Below are positions 16,390 to 24,500 of a DNA stretch of 64,000 nucleotides, piece after piece. The DNA is from Trinickia caryophylli. GTDB lineage: Bacteria > Pseudomonadota > Gammaproteobacteria > Burkholderiales > Burkholderiaceae. The stretch is taken from contig NZ_CP139970.1 of the NCBI RefSeq assembly GCF_034424545.1, positions 4,230,908-4,294,907 on the forward strand, written 5' to 3'. Below the pieces are notes generated by a model that had not been told where the DNA came from, searched no databases, and saw only the letters and a program-made list of their open reading frames with translations. How positions within the stretch are numbered: position 1 is the first letter of the stretch; each line of letters starts with the position of its first letter. A program made the translations under genes and the position numbers.

Positions 16390-18228
16390 TTATTCGCCAG
16401 TGGGGGAATAGGTCGCGAGCGCACGCGATAGCAACGCGTGCCGCGTCGCGTAGCGCTGGATCTTGCCGCTCGTCGTCAGGGGAATCGCGCCCATCGGTGC
16501 GAAATGAACGACGTGCGGTGCGGCGCCGAAATTCGCCGTCACGCGCTCGACGATCGCCTGACGCATCGATTGCAACTCGTTGGTGCCGAGGCGTTCTCCG
16601 CGGCGAAGCTCGGCGACGACGGCGATGCGCTCCGCGTCGCCGTCGTCGATCGAAAACGCGGCCACGCCGTTCGGGCGAATCCGCGTATCGGCTTCCTGCA
16701 CCGCAAGCTCGATGTCCTGGGGATAAAGATTGCGTCCCGCGACGATGATGAGATCCTTCATCCGGCCCGTGACGTAGAGCTCGCCGTTGCGCAGAAAGCC
16801 GAGATCGCCGGTCCGCATGTATCGCGCCGGCGAGCCGGACAGCGTGGCCTGAAACGTGTCGCGGCTTTCTCTCTCGCGCTTCCAATACCCGATGCCGACG
16901 TTCGGGCCACTGACCCATACTTCGCCGATCGCGCCATCGGGCACGGGATGTCCGTTCGCGCCGACGATGCGCACGTCGTGGCCGGGCGCCGGCACGCCGC
17001 AGCTTGCAAGCGGGAACGCGCGCGGGTCGTCGTCATCCACGGTTGCGGCTTCGCCGCGCGCGAGCTGGTCCTGGTCGACGACCGCGAAGGTCGGCGCGGC
17101 GCCATCCGGCTTGCCCGATACGAACACGGTGGCTTCGGCGAGGCCGTAGCACGGACCGAACGCGTCGGCGCAAAAGCCGCAGCGCGCGAAGCGGGCGGCG
17201 AAGCGCTCGAAGGTGCCTCGCCGCACAGGTTCGGCGCCGCAGTAGATCGCCTCGAGCGACGACAGGTCGAGCGCGGCAAGCGCGTCCTCGGCAATCGTGT
17301 CGCAGCAGAGGTCGAAGGCGAAATTGGGCGCGATCGTCGTCGTGACGCGATGGCGCGAAATGGCCTCGAGCCATCGCAGTGGCTGCTGGATGAAATGGCC
17401 GGGCGAGAGGATCAGCGTCGGGAACCCTTCGTAGATCGGCTGCAGGATGCCGCCCATGAGCCCCATGTCGTGGTAAGGCGGCAGCCACGTGCAGCCGATA
17501 CGAGCGCGCTCGCCGCCCATCCAGCTGCTCGCACAATGGCAGTTGCTGAGCAGATTGCCATGGGTGAGCATCACGCCTTTCGGATCGGAGGTCGATCCGG
17601 AGGTGTATTGCAGCAGCGCGAGATCCGAGGCGGCAACGAGCGGCAGATCCGATCCGGCTGCCGTCGCGGAATTAGATGTATATGCATGTGAATGCGCTAA
17701 AAGGACGGCTTCGGCCTCCAGCCAGCCGTCCTCCGGAAAAGAGTGCGGCAGCAGCGCGAGCACACGCTCGCGCAGCCGCGAGAAGCGGGCGTTGGTCAAG
17801 ATCAGCTCGGCTTGGGCGTCTTTTGCGATCAAGGCCAGCCGGCCGAGCGCACGCGTGCCCACCGGGGGGAACGACGGTACCGCCACCGCGCCGGCCATCA
17901 GTACCCCCATGAGTGCGGCGACGTACTCGATGCCGGCTTCGAACAACAACAGCACGCGCTTGCCGGTGGCACCGCGCTCGAGCAGGCTGCGGGCAATCGC
18001 AGTGGCCTGGCCGCATAACTGCACATAAGCGATCGGCACCTCGTCGCGCTCGCCGTCGACCAGGTGAATGAACGCGGTTTGCTCCGGCATGGCTGCGGCA
18101 CGCAGACGCAGTACGTCGATGAGCGTCTCGACGGGAGATTCGCCAAGCGTTGCAGGCGCGGCATGATTGGGACGAGCCGTCGACGGCGCGCGCACGTGCT
18201 CCACGATATCCGCTTGAAGATCGGTCAT
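16390..18228 (-). CDS. Fatty acyl-AMP ligase, polyyne cluster (CayA/JamA-like)
   Basis: 612 residues. Adenylating enzyme: P-loop YTSGSTSDPKG (208-218), YGLAEATVFVSG, TGDLGF, the hinge GRMKDLIIVAGRNLYPQDIE, and C-terminal catalytic lysine in TTSGKIQR. The FVSGK and YPQDIE motifs and overall layout fit the fatty acyl-AMP ligase branch, which loads ACP instead of CoA. First gene of the operon; start ATG 18228 has AAGGA 9 bases upstream. It should activate a C16-C18 fatty acid for transfer to the cluster ACP. A short AT-rich patch with rare codons at 17668-17695 interrupts the otherwise high GC. Confidence 0.94.
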   Translation of the reverse strand: MTDLQADIVEHVRAPSTARPNHAAPATLGESPVETLIDVLRLRAAAMPEQTAFIHLVDGERDEVPIAYVQLCGQATAIARSLLERGATGKRVLLLFEAGIEYVAALMGVLMAGAVAVPSFPPVGTRALGRLALIAKDAQAELILTNARFSRLRERVLALLPHSFPEDGWLEAEAVLLAHSHAYTSNSATAAGSDLPLVAASDLALLQYTSGSTSDPKGVMLTHGNLLSNCHCASSWMGGERARIGCTWLPPYHDMGLMGGILQPIYEGFPTLILSPGHFIQQPLRWLEAISRHRVTTTIAPNFAFDLCCDTIAEDALAALDLSSLEAIYCGAEPVRRGTFERFAARFARCGFCADAFGPCYGLAEATVFVSGKPDGAAPTFAVVDQDQLARGEAATVDDDDPRAFPLASCGVPAPGHDVRIVGANGHPVPDGAIGEVWVSGPNVGIGYWKRERESRDTFQATLSGSPARYMRTGDLGFLRNGELYVTGRMKDLIIVAGRNLYPQDIELAVQEADTRIRPNGVAAFSIDDGDAERIAVVAELRRGERLGTNELQSMRQAIVERVTANFGAAPHVVHFAPMGAIPLTTSGKIQRYATRHALLSRALATYSPTGE

Positions 18229-18831
18229 ATATCGGTCCTTCGATTGTGGGCCAGCACTCGGCCATTACGAAACCTTCGCGCGCAAAACCACACGGCCGGC
18301 GTTCGAAACGGCGGTCCTGCATTGCATATTACTAATTCCCGGGCACGGCGAAGCCCCGCCCGGGAGGTGGCAATCGTAATTCTAATAAGGCGGCTCGACG
18401 CTGAAAGCGCGTCGCGAAATAAAGCGATTATTTAAATTTTCAGATGCGACGAATTCTCGGTGTCTCGTCTATTACATACGCTTCGCTTAACCGCGAAGCC
18501 CTCATTGGCGAAGCATTGGTTTGCCAATAAATCTCGGACTGCGAACGGTCAAACGACATCGCAACAGCCGCCCATCGCGGCGCGGGATCGCGGACGCGAT
18601 CGATTCCGCCGCAACAGCGGCATGCGAACAACGGGTAGACGGACGCGCGCTACGGGCGGCCCGCGGCCACCAAGGCGTTCCACCGGCGGAGTGCCATGCG
18701 CAAGACTCCACGCCAGTGAGAACCGCGCGCTTGCGCGACGGACGGCACGGCGACGTGCCCGCCGCCGGTGAGCGGCACCGGGAAGGGAAACGGCCTAGTA
18801 TTCATGAGCCCCTCGGAGGCAGATTATTTAT

Positions 18832-18847
18832 ATGCGTACGCATGCAT
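18832..18847. promoter_or_regulatory. Palindromic motif ATGCGTACGCATGCAT upstream of polyyne operon
   Basis: The first 12 bases form the perfect palindrome ATGCGTACGCAT, inside an AT-rich patch about 600 bases upstream of the acyl-AMP ligase. It matches 14 of 16 bases at 3830-3845 upstream of the thiolase. Candidate shared regulator site. Confidence 0.3.
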
Positions 18848-19272
18848 ATTTATTCAGTCTGGGACTAAAGTCAAGAGTATTCGCGAAAAATTTTATGCCT
18901 CTCTGCGGTGCGAAGCGTGGCGCGATATACGTATTATTGCGTAGGGATGGGGCTGATTTCGGTAACTGCGTGCGGCCGTCCACCTTGTAATGAAAGGAAA
19001 GCGAGAAGTCGGGCGCGCCGGCCGGTAAAACGGCACGATGCAACGGCGGCGAAAGCGCAATATCCAAAAGGAGAGTAAGTACACTAAGAATGGATTGGGT
19101 TTACCGGCTACGCACAACCGGGCCTTGGCGGGACTGTCGTCCGATCGTGCGTGTTCCGGATGGGTTTCGGCAAACAAGTGTTTCAAAAGCGCGAGCGAAA
19201 TGATTCGCAGTGGATTTCCCGCGGACTTCCAGGTCCTGCAGTGTGTTCGTCCCTTTCGCCAAGGCGAATAAA

Positions 19273-19300
19273 CGCGAGTCGAGGCGAGTCAAGGCGAGTC
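19273..19300 (+). repeat. Three-copy 10-bp tandem repeat (GCGAGTC core)
   Basis: The heptamer GCGAGTC recurs at exactly 10-base spacing three times, ending at 19280, 19290 and 19300, with a degenerate fourth GCGAAAG after it. One helical turn spacing could suit cooperative binding but may be simple slippage. Confidence 0.6.
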
Positions 19301-19387
19301 AGGCGAAAGCGCTGACTTGGGCGTGCCCTGTTTTCCGGAACGGCCTCTGCTTGCCGGAGCGCTGCCGCTTTCCTATAGAATGCCGCT

Positions 19388-19404
19388 TGTCACAATCCTG
19401 TCAC
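19388..19404 (+). promoter_or_regulatory. Pho box (PhoB site) upstream of DUF47-pit
   Basis: TGTCACAATCCTGTCAC: two TGTCAC half-sites 11 bases apart, the spacing and sequence of PhoB direct repeats. It is about 120 bases upstream of the DUF47 start. In Sinorhizobium the equivalent orfA-pit operon is under negative PhoB control, so low-phosphate regulation is likely here. Confidence 0.65.
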
Positions 19405-19465
19405 CCAGGCGGACGATGCGCAACGGGCGTTGTCGAGACGCTGCGGTTTGGGCGCCGCTGGCGCG

Positions 19466-19483
19466 GGTCTTATGTATAAGACC
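19466..19483. promoter_or_regulatory. Palindrome GGTCTTATGTATAAGACC before DUF47 gene
   Basis: Perfect 8-bp inverted repeat around GT, 39 bases before the DUF47 start. The TATAAG half could serve as a -10 element, so the palindrome may overlap the promoter as a repressor site, or form a 5'-UTR hairpin. Confidence 0.45.
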
Positions 19484-19521
19484 ATGATTTCATTGCAAGT
19501 TTAGGAACGGGCTACCTTTCT

Positions 19522-20148
19522 ATGTTTGGCCGATTCATGCCCACCGAGGGCAAATTCTTCGAAATCTTCGATGCGCACGCCAAGTGCATCGTGGCCGCGA
19601 GTCAAGAGCTCGAGCTTTTGATCGACAACCTCGGCGAAGCCGAGGTCCACAAGCAGCGGGTGCAGGCGAACGAAAAAGCCGCCGACAAGCTGACGCACGA
19701 GACGATCGATCTGCTCCACAAGACGTTCATCACGCCGCTCGACCGCGACGAGATCCACAAGCTCATTACGACGATGGACGACATCCTCGATCTGATGGAG
19801 GACGTCGCAACGGCCATTTCGCTTTACGACGTGCAGGCTGTGACCTCCGAGGCGAGCCAGCTTGCCCATATCTGCACGAACACGGCGAAGCACGTTCAGC
19901 AGGCCGTCAGCATGCTCTCCGACATGAGCCAGGCTCGCGCGATTCTCACGGCCTGCGAGGAGATCGACCGGCTCGAATCCGAAGCCGATCGGGTGTTGCG
20001 CGCCGCGATGTCGAAGCTCTTTCGCGAGGAAGACGACGTCAAGACGCTGATCAAGCTGAAGGCGGTCTACGAACTGCTCGAAACGGTCACCGACAAATGC
20101 GAGGATGTCGCGAACATCATCGAAGGCATCGTTCTGGAAAACGCCTGA
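19522..20148 (+). CDS. DUF47 family (PhoU-like) phosphate transport regulator
   Basis: 208 residues, all-helical PhoU-like protein of the DUF47/TIGR00153 family (LTHETIDLLHKTFITPLDRDEIHKLITTMDDILDLMEDV is the conserved core, about 55-95). Acidic metal-binding E/D-rich helices are present in both halves. It is paired with the Pit permease 22 bases downstream, the usual arrangement. It probably controls Pit activity or metal-phosphate uptake. A Pho box lies upstream. Confidence 0.93.
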   Translation: MFGRFMPTEGKFFEIFDAHAKCIVAASQELELLIDNLGEAEVHKQRVQANEKAADKLTHETIDLLHKTFITPLDRDEIHKLITTMDDILDLMEDVATAISLYDVQAVTSEASQLAHICTNTAKHVQQAVSMLSDMSQARAILTACEEIDRLESEADRVLRAAMSKLFREEDDVKTLIKLKAVYELLETVTDKCEDVANIIEGIVLENA

Positions 20149-20170
20149 GCCTCTCCGAACAATTCAACCG

Positions 20171-21181
20171 ATGCACTCGATACAAATCGCTCTTTGGGCG
20201 CTCGCGACGCTGATCGCGGTGGCGCTCGTCTTCGACTTCATGAACGGCTTTCACGACGCGGCGAACTCGATCGCCACCGTGGTGTCGACCGGTGTTCTGA
20301 AGCCTCAGCAGGCCGTGGCGTTTGCGGCGGCCTGCAACGTCATTGCCTATTTCATCTTCCACCTGAAAGTTGCGCAAACGGTAGGCAAGGGAACGATCGA
20401 TCCAGGGATCGTCGACCACTACGTCGTCTTCGGTGCGCTCGTGGGTGCGATAGGCTGGAACATCCTGACGTGGCGCTTCGGTATTCCGTCGAGCTCCTCG
20501 CATGCGCTGATCGGGGGGCTCGTGGGCGCGGCGCTCGCGAAGTCGGGCTGGTGGTCGCTCAACCTCGACGGCTTGCTGAAAACCGTTGCTTTCATCTTCA
20601 TTTCGCCGCTGCTCGGCTTCGTGCTCGGGTCGTTCTTCATGCTGACGGTGTCGTGGATCTACTTCCGCACGCCGCCAAGCAAGGTCGATCGCCGCTTCCG
20701 GCGCTTGCAACTGTTCTCCGCGGGCCTTTACAGCCTCGGCCATGGCGGTAATGACGCGCAAAAGACGATCGGCATCATTTGGATGCTGTTGATCGCGACC
20801 GGCTATGCGTCCGCCACGGCCGATGCGCCGCCGATCTGGGTCATTGGCCTGTGCTATCTCTCGATGGGCCTCGGCACGCTGTTCGGCGGCTGGCGGATCG
20901 TACGCACCATGGGCCAGAAGATCACCAAGCTCAAGCCGGTTGGCGGGTTTTGCGCCGAAGCGGGTGGGGCGATCACGCTTTTTCTCGCGTCCGCGTTAGG
21001 CGTACCGGTCTCTACCACGCACACGATCACCGGTGCGATCGTGGGTGTCGGGGCGACACAAAAACTCTCGGCCGTGCGCTGGGGCGTGGCAGGCAACATC
21101 GTCTGGGCCTGGATCTTGACTATCCCGGCGTCGGCCTTGCTGGCGGCGATCGGGTGGTGGGTCGGCCACCGGTTCCTCTAA
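20171..21181 (+). CDS. Inorganic phosphate permease, Pit family
   Basis: 336 residues from ATG 20171 (an earlier in-frame ATG at 20105 falls inside the DUF47 gene). Low-affinity metal-phosphate/proton symporter of the PiT family. It contains the duplicated signature: DFMNGFHDAANSIATVV near residue 20 and SLGHGGNDAQKTIG near 190. IPSSSSHALIGGLVGAAL and VPVSTTHTITGAIVGVG are the paired re-entrant segments. About ten membrane helices. Short bacterial form without the large cytoplasmic loop. Confidence 0.95.
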   Translation: MHSIQIALWALATLIAVALVFDFMNGFHDAANSIATVVSTGVLKPQQAVAFAAACNVIAYFIFHLKVAQTVGKGTIDPGIVDHYVVFGALVGAIGWNILTWRFGIPSSSSHALIGGLVGAALAKSGWWSLNLDGLLKTVAFIFISPLLGFVLGSFFMLTVSWIYFRTPPSKVDRRFRRLQLFSAGLYSLGHGGNDAQKTIGIIWMLLIATGYASATADAPPIWVIGLCYLSMGLGTLFGGWRIVRTMGQKITKLKPVGGFCAEAGGAITLFLASALGVPVSTTHTITGAIVGVGATQKLSAVRWGVAGNIVWAWILTIPASALLAAIGWWVGHRFL

Positions 21182-21195
21182 GGCTTCGCGCCGTC

Positions 21196-21251
21196 CGTTT
21201 GCTGCTGTTCGTTTGCCGCTGTTCGGTTGCGTCTGTTCGTCTGCGAGGATG
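21196..21251 (+). repeat. 14-bp tandem repeat downstream of pit
   Basis: Three full copies and a partial fourth of CGTTTGCTGCTGTT, CGTTTGCCGCTGTT, CGGTTGCGTCTGTT, CGTCTGCG. It begins 15 bases after the pit stop, in the gap before the convergent NlpC/P60 gene. No hairpin with T-tract was seen in this gap. Confidence 0.75.
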
Positions 21252-21366
21252 GGGCGGTGGCCCACGCGCCGCGCGCCCCATCGCCGCGCTCGCGTGGCGC
21301 CGGTGCGCCGACGCAGGGCCGCGCTGGCCCGGTACCTTCCGGGTGCGCGCCTGCGGGGGCTTCCGA

Positions 21367-22359
21367 CTATTCCCCGTCTGCCGCGAAACGCGCGATCGGG
21401 TCGTCGGTTGTGGACGTCGTGGCTGGCTGGGGATTCGGCGTGGTGGACGCGCGCATGATCTGCACGCCCGGTAGCGCCGGCTCGATCGACCGGCCACCGG
21501 CTTGCCGGGCTTGCCGCGATGCTTGAACGGCGGCGGGCGGTGGCGGCTCGAACGCATCCGCCGCTGCGTCGATTGCATCCACGGGGGCGGCCGTGGTCTT
21601 GCCGATGCCCGTGGACGAGACGGTAGCGAGGCTTGCGTGGTCGCCCGCCTGATTACTGACTGCCGGCGGCGGCTGATAAGGCTCGATCGGCGTACCGGCC
21701 TGAGTGGCGTTGTTTGCAATGGTGTCTGCGCGCCTGCCGGCCGTTTCGGTGCGTGTCGGGGTGCCGGGCGCGGGATGCGATTGCTGCGCCAAATAGGTCG
21801 GTGCGTCGAACGGTGCCGGCTGTTGTTCCAGCGGCGGGGCGACTCGTCGAATGCCGTCGAAGCGCTTGGCCCAGTAGGGGTTGGTCAGGTAATCGAGCCG
21901 TACGGTCCCACCGGTCGATGGTGCGTTGATGAAGCGCAGCTTGCCGACATAAATGCCGACGTGCGAGTGCGGTCTGCCGCTCGTATTGAAAAAGATGAGG
22001 TCGCCCGGCGCGATCTCGTCGGGCTCGACTGCCTGACCACGCAGACTCATTTCCGCGGTCGTACGCGGCAGCTTGACGTCGGCCGCACGCGCGAGCACAT
22101 ACTGAACCAGGCCGCTGCAGTCAAAGCCGCTCGCGGGTGTGTTCCCTGCCCAGCGGTAGGGAACGCCGACGAGGCTCATGGCCTGTACCGAAATCTCCTC
22201 GCGTCCAATGCTGTGATCGACGAAGTTGGGCAGGCCGCGCGGAACGGTGCGCAGCGCCTCGCCGCCCGCGCGCGAGTTCGAGCGGGACGCTTGCGGCGGC
22301 GCGCTCGAGCAGGCGGCCAGCGAGAGCGCAACGAGAATGAGGAACCAGAATCGGCGCAT
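21367..22359 (-). CDS. NlpC/P60 (C40) peptidoglycan endopeptidase lipoprotein
   Basis: 330 residues from ATG 22359 (the frame can also open at TTG 22365). Signal peptide with lipobox SLAAC, lipidated Cys17. Catalytic domain at about 55-165: nucleophile Cys81 in SGFDCSGLVQYV, His133 in HSHVGIYVG, third residue probably N145 in RFINAPS. It cleaves cell wall peptides in the periplasm (Spr/MepS group). Unlike MepS it carries a 160-residue tail rich in Pro, Ala and Thr, probably disordered. Confidence 0.93.
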   Translation of the reverse strand: MRRFWFLILVALSLAACSSAPPQASRSNSRAGGEALRTVPRGLPNFVDHSIGREEISVQAMSLVGVPYRWAGNTPASGFDCSGLVQYVLARAADVKLPRTTAEMSLRGQAVEPDEIAPGDLIFFNTSGRPHSHVGIYVGKLRFINAPSTGGTVRLDYLTNPYWAKRFDGIRRVAPPLEQQPAPFDAPTYLAQQSHPAPGTPTRTETAGRRADTIANNATQAGTPIEPYQPPPAVSNQAGDHASLATVSSTGIGKTTAAPVDAIDAAADAFEPPPPAAVQASRQARQAGGRSIEPALPGVQIMRASTTPNPQPATTSTTDDPIARFAADGE

Positions 22360-22700
22360 GAGCAAAAAAACCGATAAACGCCTGCGGTTGAGCAGACGAA
22401 TGAGCCGGTGCGACCGATAGTAGCCTTAGCGGCGGCGCTCTCGCAAGGATTCCTCATAAATTACTTTAAGTTCGGCCGCGGATTGTTGCGTCGCGGGCAC
22501 GTCGGGCCGTCGCAAGACCAGCGTGGCCAGGTTCGCCCGAGCCGCTGTTGCGGCGGCATCGCCGCCGTTGCGGGTGCAGCCGGCAGGCGAAAAAAACCCG
22601 GCCGAAGCCGGGTGTGGTTCTGGGGCTGCTTGTCCTCTCGCTACGGACCGGCTACTGACCTGCTGAGAAGCGGCCGAGACGTCGCGTCGGGTACCGAAGG
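22360..22700. other. Intergenic region between NlpC/P60 and phoH-like genes
   Basis: 341 bases without a gene. It contains the phoH terminator at 22591-22613 and should contain the promoter of the NlpC/P60 gene (AT-richer stretch near 22455-22480). Confidence 0.6.
22591..22613 (-). terminator. Rho-independent terminator after the phoH-like gene
   Basis: On the minus strand, ACCCGGC-TTCG-GCCGGGT is followed by a run of T (six A on the plus strand). Seven-bp stem with a stable TTCG tetraloop, about 90 bases after the phoH-like stop at 22701. Confidence 0.85.
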
Positions 22701-24500
22701 TCAAAGGATGTCGGACGCGTAATCGGCCAGCCGCGACCGCTCGCCACGCGCGAGCGTGACATGGCCGCTGTGCGCCCAGCCCTTGAAGCGATCGACGACG
22801 TAGGTCAACCCCGAACTGCCCTCGGTGAGGTAAGGCGTATCGATCTGCGCGATGTTGCCCAGGCAGACGATCTTCGTTCCAGGGCCTGCGCGCGTGACGA
22901 GCGTCTTCATTTGCTTGGGCGTCAGATTCTGCGCCTCGTCGATGATCAGGTATTTGTCGACGAACGTGCGGCCGCGCATGAAGTTCATACTCTTGATCTT
23001 GAGCCGCGAACGAATGAGCTCCTGCGTGGCGGCCCGGCCCCATTCGCCGGCGTTGTCGTCGGTCTTTTGCAGGACCTCGAGGTTGTCGTCGAATGCGCCC
23101 ATCCACGGCTGCATCTTCTCCTCTTCGGTTCCGGGCAGAAAGCCGATGTCCTCGCCGACCGGCACCGTCGCGCGCGTGACGATGATCTCGTTGTAGCGCT
23201 TTTCGTCGAGCACTTGCGCGAGGCCCGCGGCGAGCGCCACCAGCGTTTTGCCTGTGCCCGCCTGACCCACGAGCGTGACGAAGTCGATCTCGGGGTTCAT
23301 CAACAGATTGAGAGCGAAGTTCTGTTCGCGGTTGCGCGCGGTAATGCCCCAGACGTTGTTCTTGTGATGACTGTAATCGCGAAGCGTCTGCAGCAGCGCC
23401 GTCTTGCCGTTGATCTCGCGCACGATCGCCTGAAACGACGGCTCGCCATTCGTAGGCTCGAGGTAGAGGAACTCGTTGACGAGCAGCGATGGACAAAGCG
23501 GGCCTGTCACGCGGTAGTACGTCGTGCCTGTCTTCGTGTCCTGCCAGCTTTCCATGCCTTTCGCGTGCTTCGTCCAGAAATCCTGGGGCAGCGCGCGTAC
23601 GCCCGAAAACAGCAGATCTTTGTCTTCGAGAACCTGGTCGTTGAAGTAGTCCTCGGCTGGCAGCCCCAACGCATGAGCCTTGATTCGCATGTTGATGTCT
23701 TTCGACACCAACACGACGAGCCGGTCCGAGCGGTCGCGTTGCAGCGCCCGCACGACGCCGAGGATCTGGTTGTCGGCCTTGCCCTGCGGCAGACCCTCGA
23801 CTGGCTCGATGTCCGTCAGCGTGGTCTGGAAGTAGAGCCGGCCCAGCGCTTCGCGGCTGCCGAGCCGCGAAAGCGGCAAGCCTTCCGCAATCGGTCCTGC
23901 GTTGGCGACGAGCGTGTCGAGCGTGCGGCTTACCTGCCGTGCGTTGCGCGCGACTTCCGACATCCCTTTCTTGTGGTTGTCGAGCTCCTCGAGCGTCATC
24001 ATGGGCAGATAGACGTCATGCTCCTCGAACCGGAAAAGGCAGGTCGGGTCGTGCATCAGCACGTTCGTGTCCAGCACGAAGAGCTTGCGAACGTCCGTCG
24101 GCACGGCTGTCGCCGACTTGCGCGAGCGCGCGGGCTTGGCGGCACCGCGCTCATTGGCTGCCGGTGCCGGCTCGGCGGCCGGGGTTTCGTGCCGGGCGGC
24201 GGGCGCCGGGACAGGCTGCAGCAAGGCGGCCGTCTGCCTTGGTTTGCGGCCGCGCGCAACGGCCGCGGCCTCGGCGGGAGGCGGTGTTTCCACGAGCCTC
24301 GGCATGGCGGCGGTGTGGCTCGAGCTCGCTACGGGCTCGGCGGCGCGCGGCGCACTGCCGGCGCTGCCGTAATCGGCCGCTTCTGCTTGCTCCCCGACGG
24401 TGCCCTGTTTTTTCGCGTTTTTCGCTGGCCGAGCTTTGGCCTTGAATTCATCCGGCGGCAACAGACTGCCGAGCTTGCTGGGCGGGGTAGGCAAAGGCAT
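22701..24500 (-). CDS. PIN-PhoH family ATPase (PhoL/YlaK-like)
   Basis: 599 residues from ATG 24500 (GAGGG upstream). The N-terminal 140 residues are low-complexity, Ala/Pro/Lys-rich. A PIN nuclease domain follows (FVLDTNVLMHDPTCLFRF, with acidic residues such as LEELDNHKKG). The C-terminal PhoH domain has Walker A VGQAGTGKT and Walker B YLIIDEAQNLTPKQM. PIN-PhoH fusions are described as RNA helicase/RNases. It is preceded by bcp on the same strand with its own terminator between. The name PhoH-like does not imply phosphate control. Confidence 0.93.
   Translation of the reverse strand: MPLPTPPSKLGSLLPPDEFKAKARPAKNAKKQGTVGEQAEAADYGSAGSAPRAAEPVASSSHTAAMPRLVETPPPAEAAAVARGRKPRQTAALLQPVPAPAARHETPAAEPAPAANERGAAKPARSRKSATAVPTDVRKLFVLDTNVLMHDPTCLFRFEEHDVYLPMMTLEELDNHKKGMSEVARNARQVSRTLDTLVANAGPIAEGLPLSRLGSREALGRLYFQTTLTDIEPVEGLPQGKADNQILGVVRALQRDRSDRLVVLVSKDINMRIKAHALGLPAEDYFNDQVLEDKDLLFSGVRALPQDFWTKHAKGMESWQDTKTGTTYYRVTGPLCPSLLVNEFLYLEPTNGEPSFQAIVREINGKTALLQTLRDYSHHKNNVWGITARNREQNFALNLLMNPEIDFVTLVGQAGTGKTLVALAAGLAQVLDEKRYNEIIVTRATVPVGEDIGFLPGTEEEKMQPWMGAFDDNLEVLQKTDDNAGEWGRAATQELIRSRLKIKSMNFMRGRTFVDKYLIIDEAQNLTPKQMKTLVTRAGPGTKIVCLGNIAQIDTPYLTEGSSGLTYVVDRFKGWAHSGHVTLARGERSRLADYASDIL

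Larger units (their letters stand above)
18229..19521. other. 1.3-kb gene-free region upstream of the polyyne operon
   Basis: No credible gene; the open frames of 60-115 codons lack family motifs and conserved starts. Base composition drops locally (for example 18420-18470 and 18820-18900). It holds a CCCGGG-flanked hairpin near 18337-18363, the motif at 18832-18847, a 10-bp repeat at 19273-19300, the Pho box at 19388-19404 and a palindrome at 19466-19483. The polyyne operon promoter should lie in its left part and the DUF47-pit promoter at its right end. Confidence 0.6.

Noticed and set aside
16390..18228. Acyl-CoA synthetase instead of acyl-AMP ligase
   Set aside because: Adjacent ACP and desaturases, and the FAAL-like motif set, favour ACP loading; CoA ligation is not excluded by eye.
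18521..18868. 115-codon plus-strand frame in the gene-free region
   Set aside because: Low-complexity translation with no family resemblance or convincing ribosome-binding site; kept as non-coding.
22426..23496. 356-codon minus-strand frame inside the phoH-like gene
   Set aside because: Out-of-frame shadow of the PhoH domain; no motif, and it runs over the terminator.
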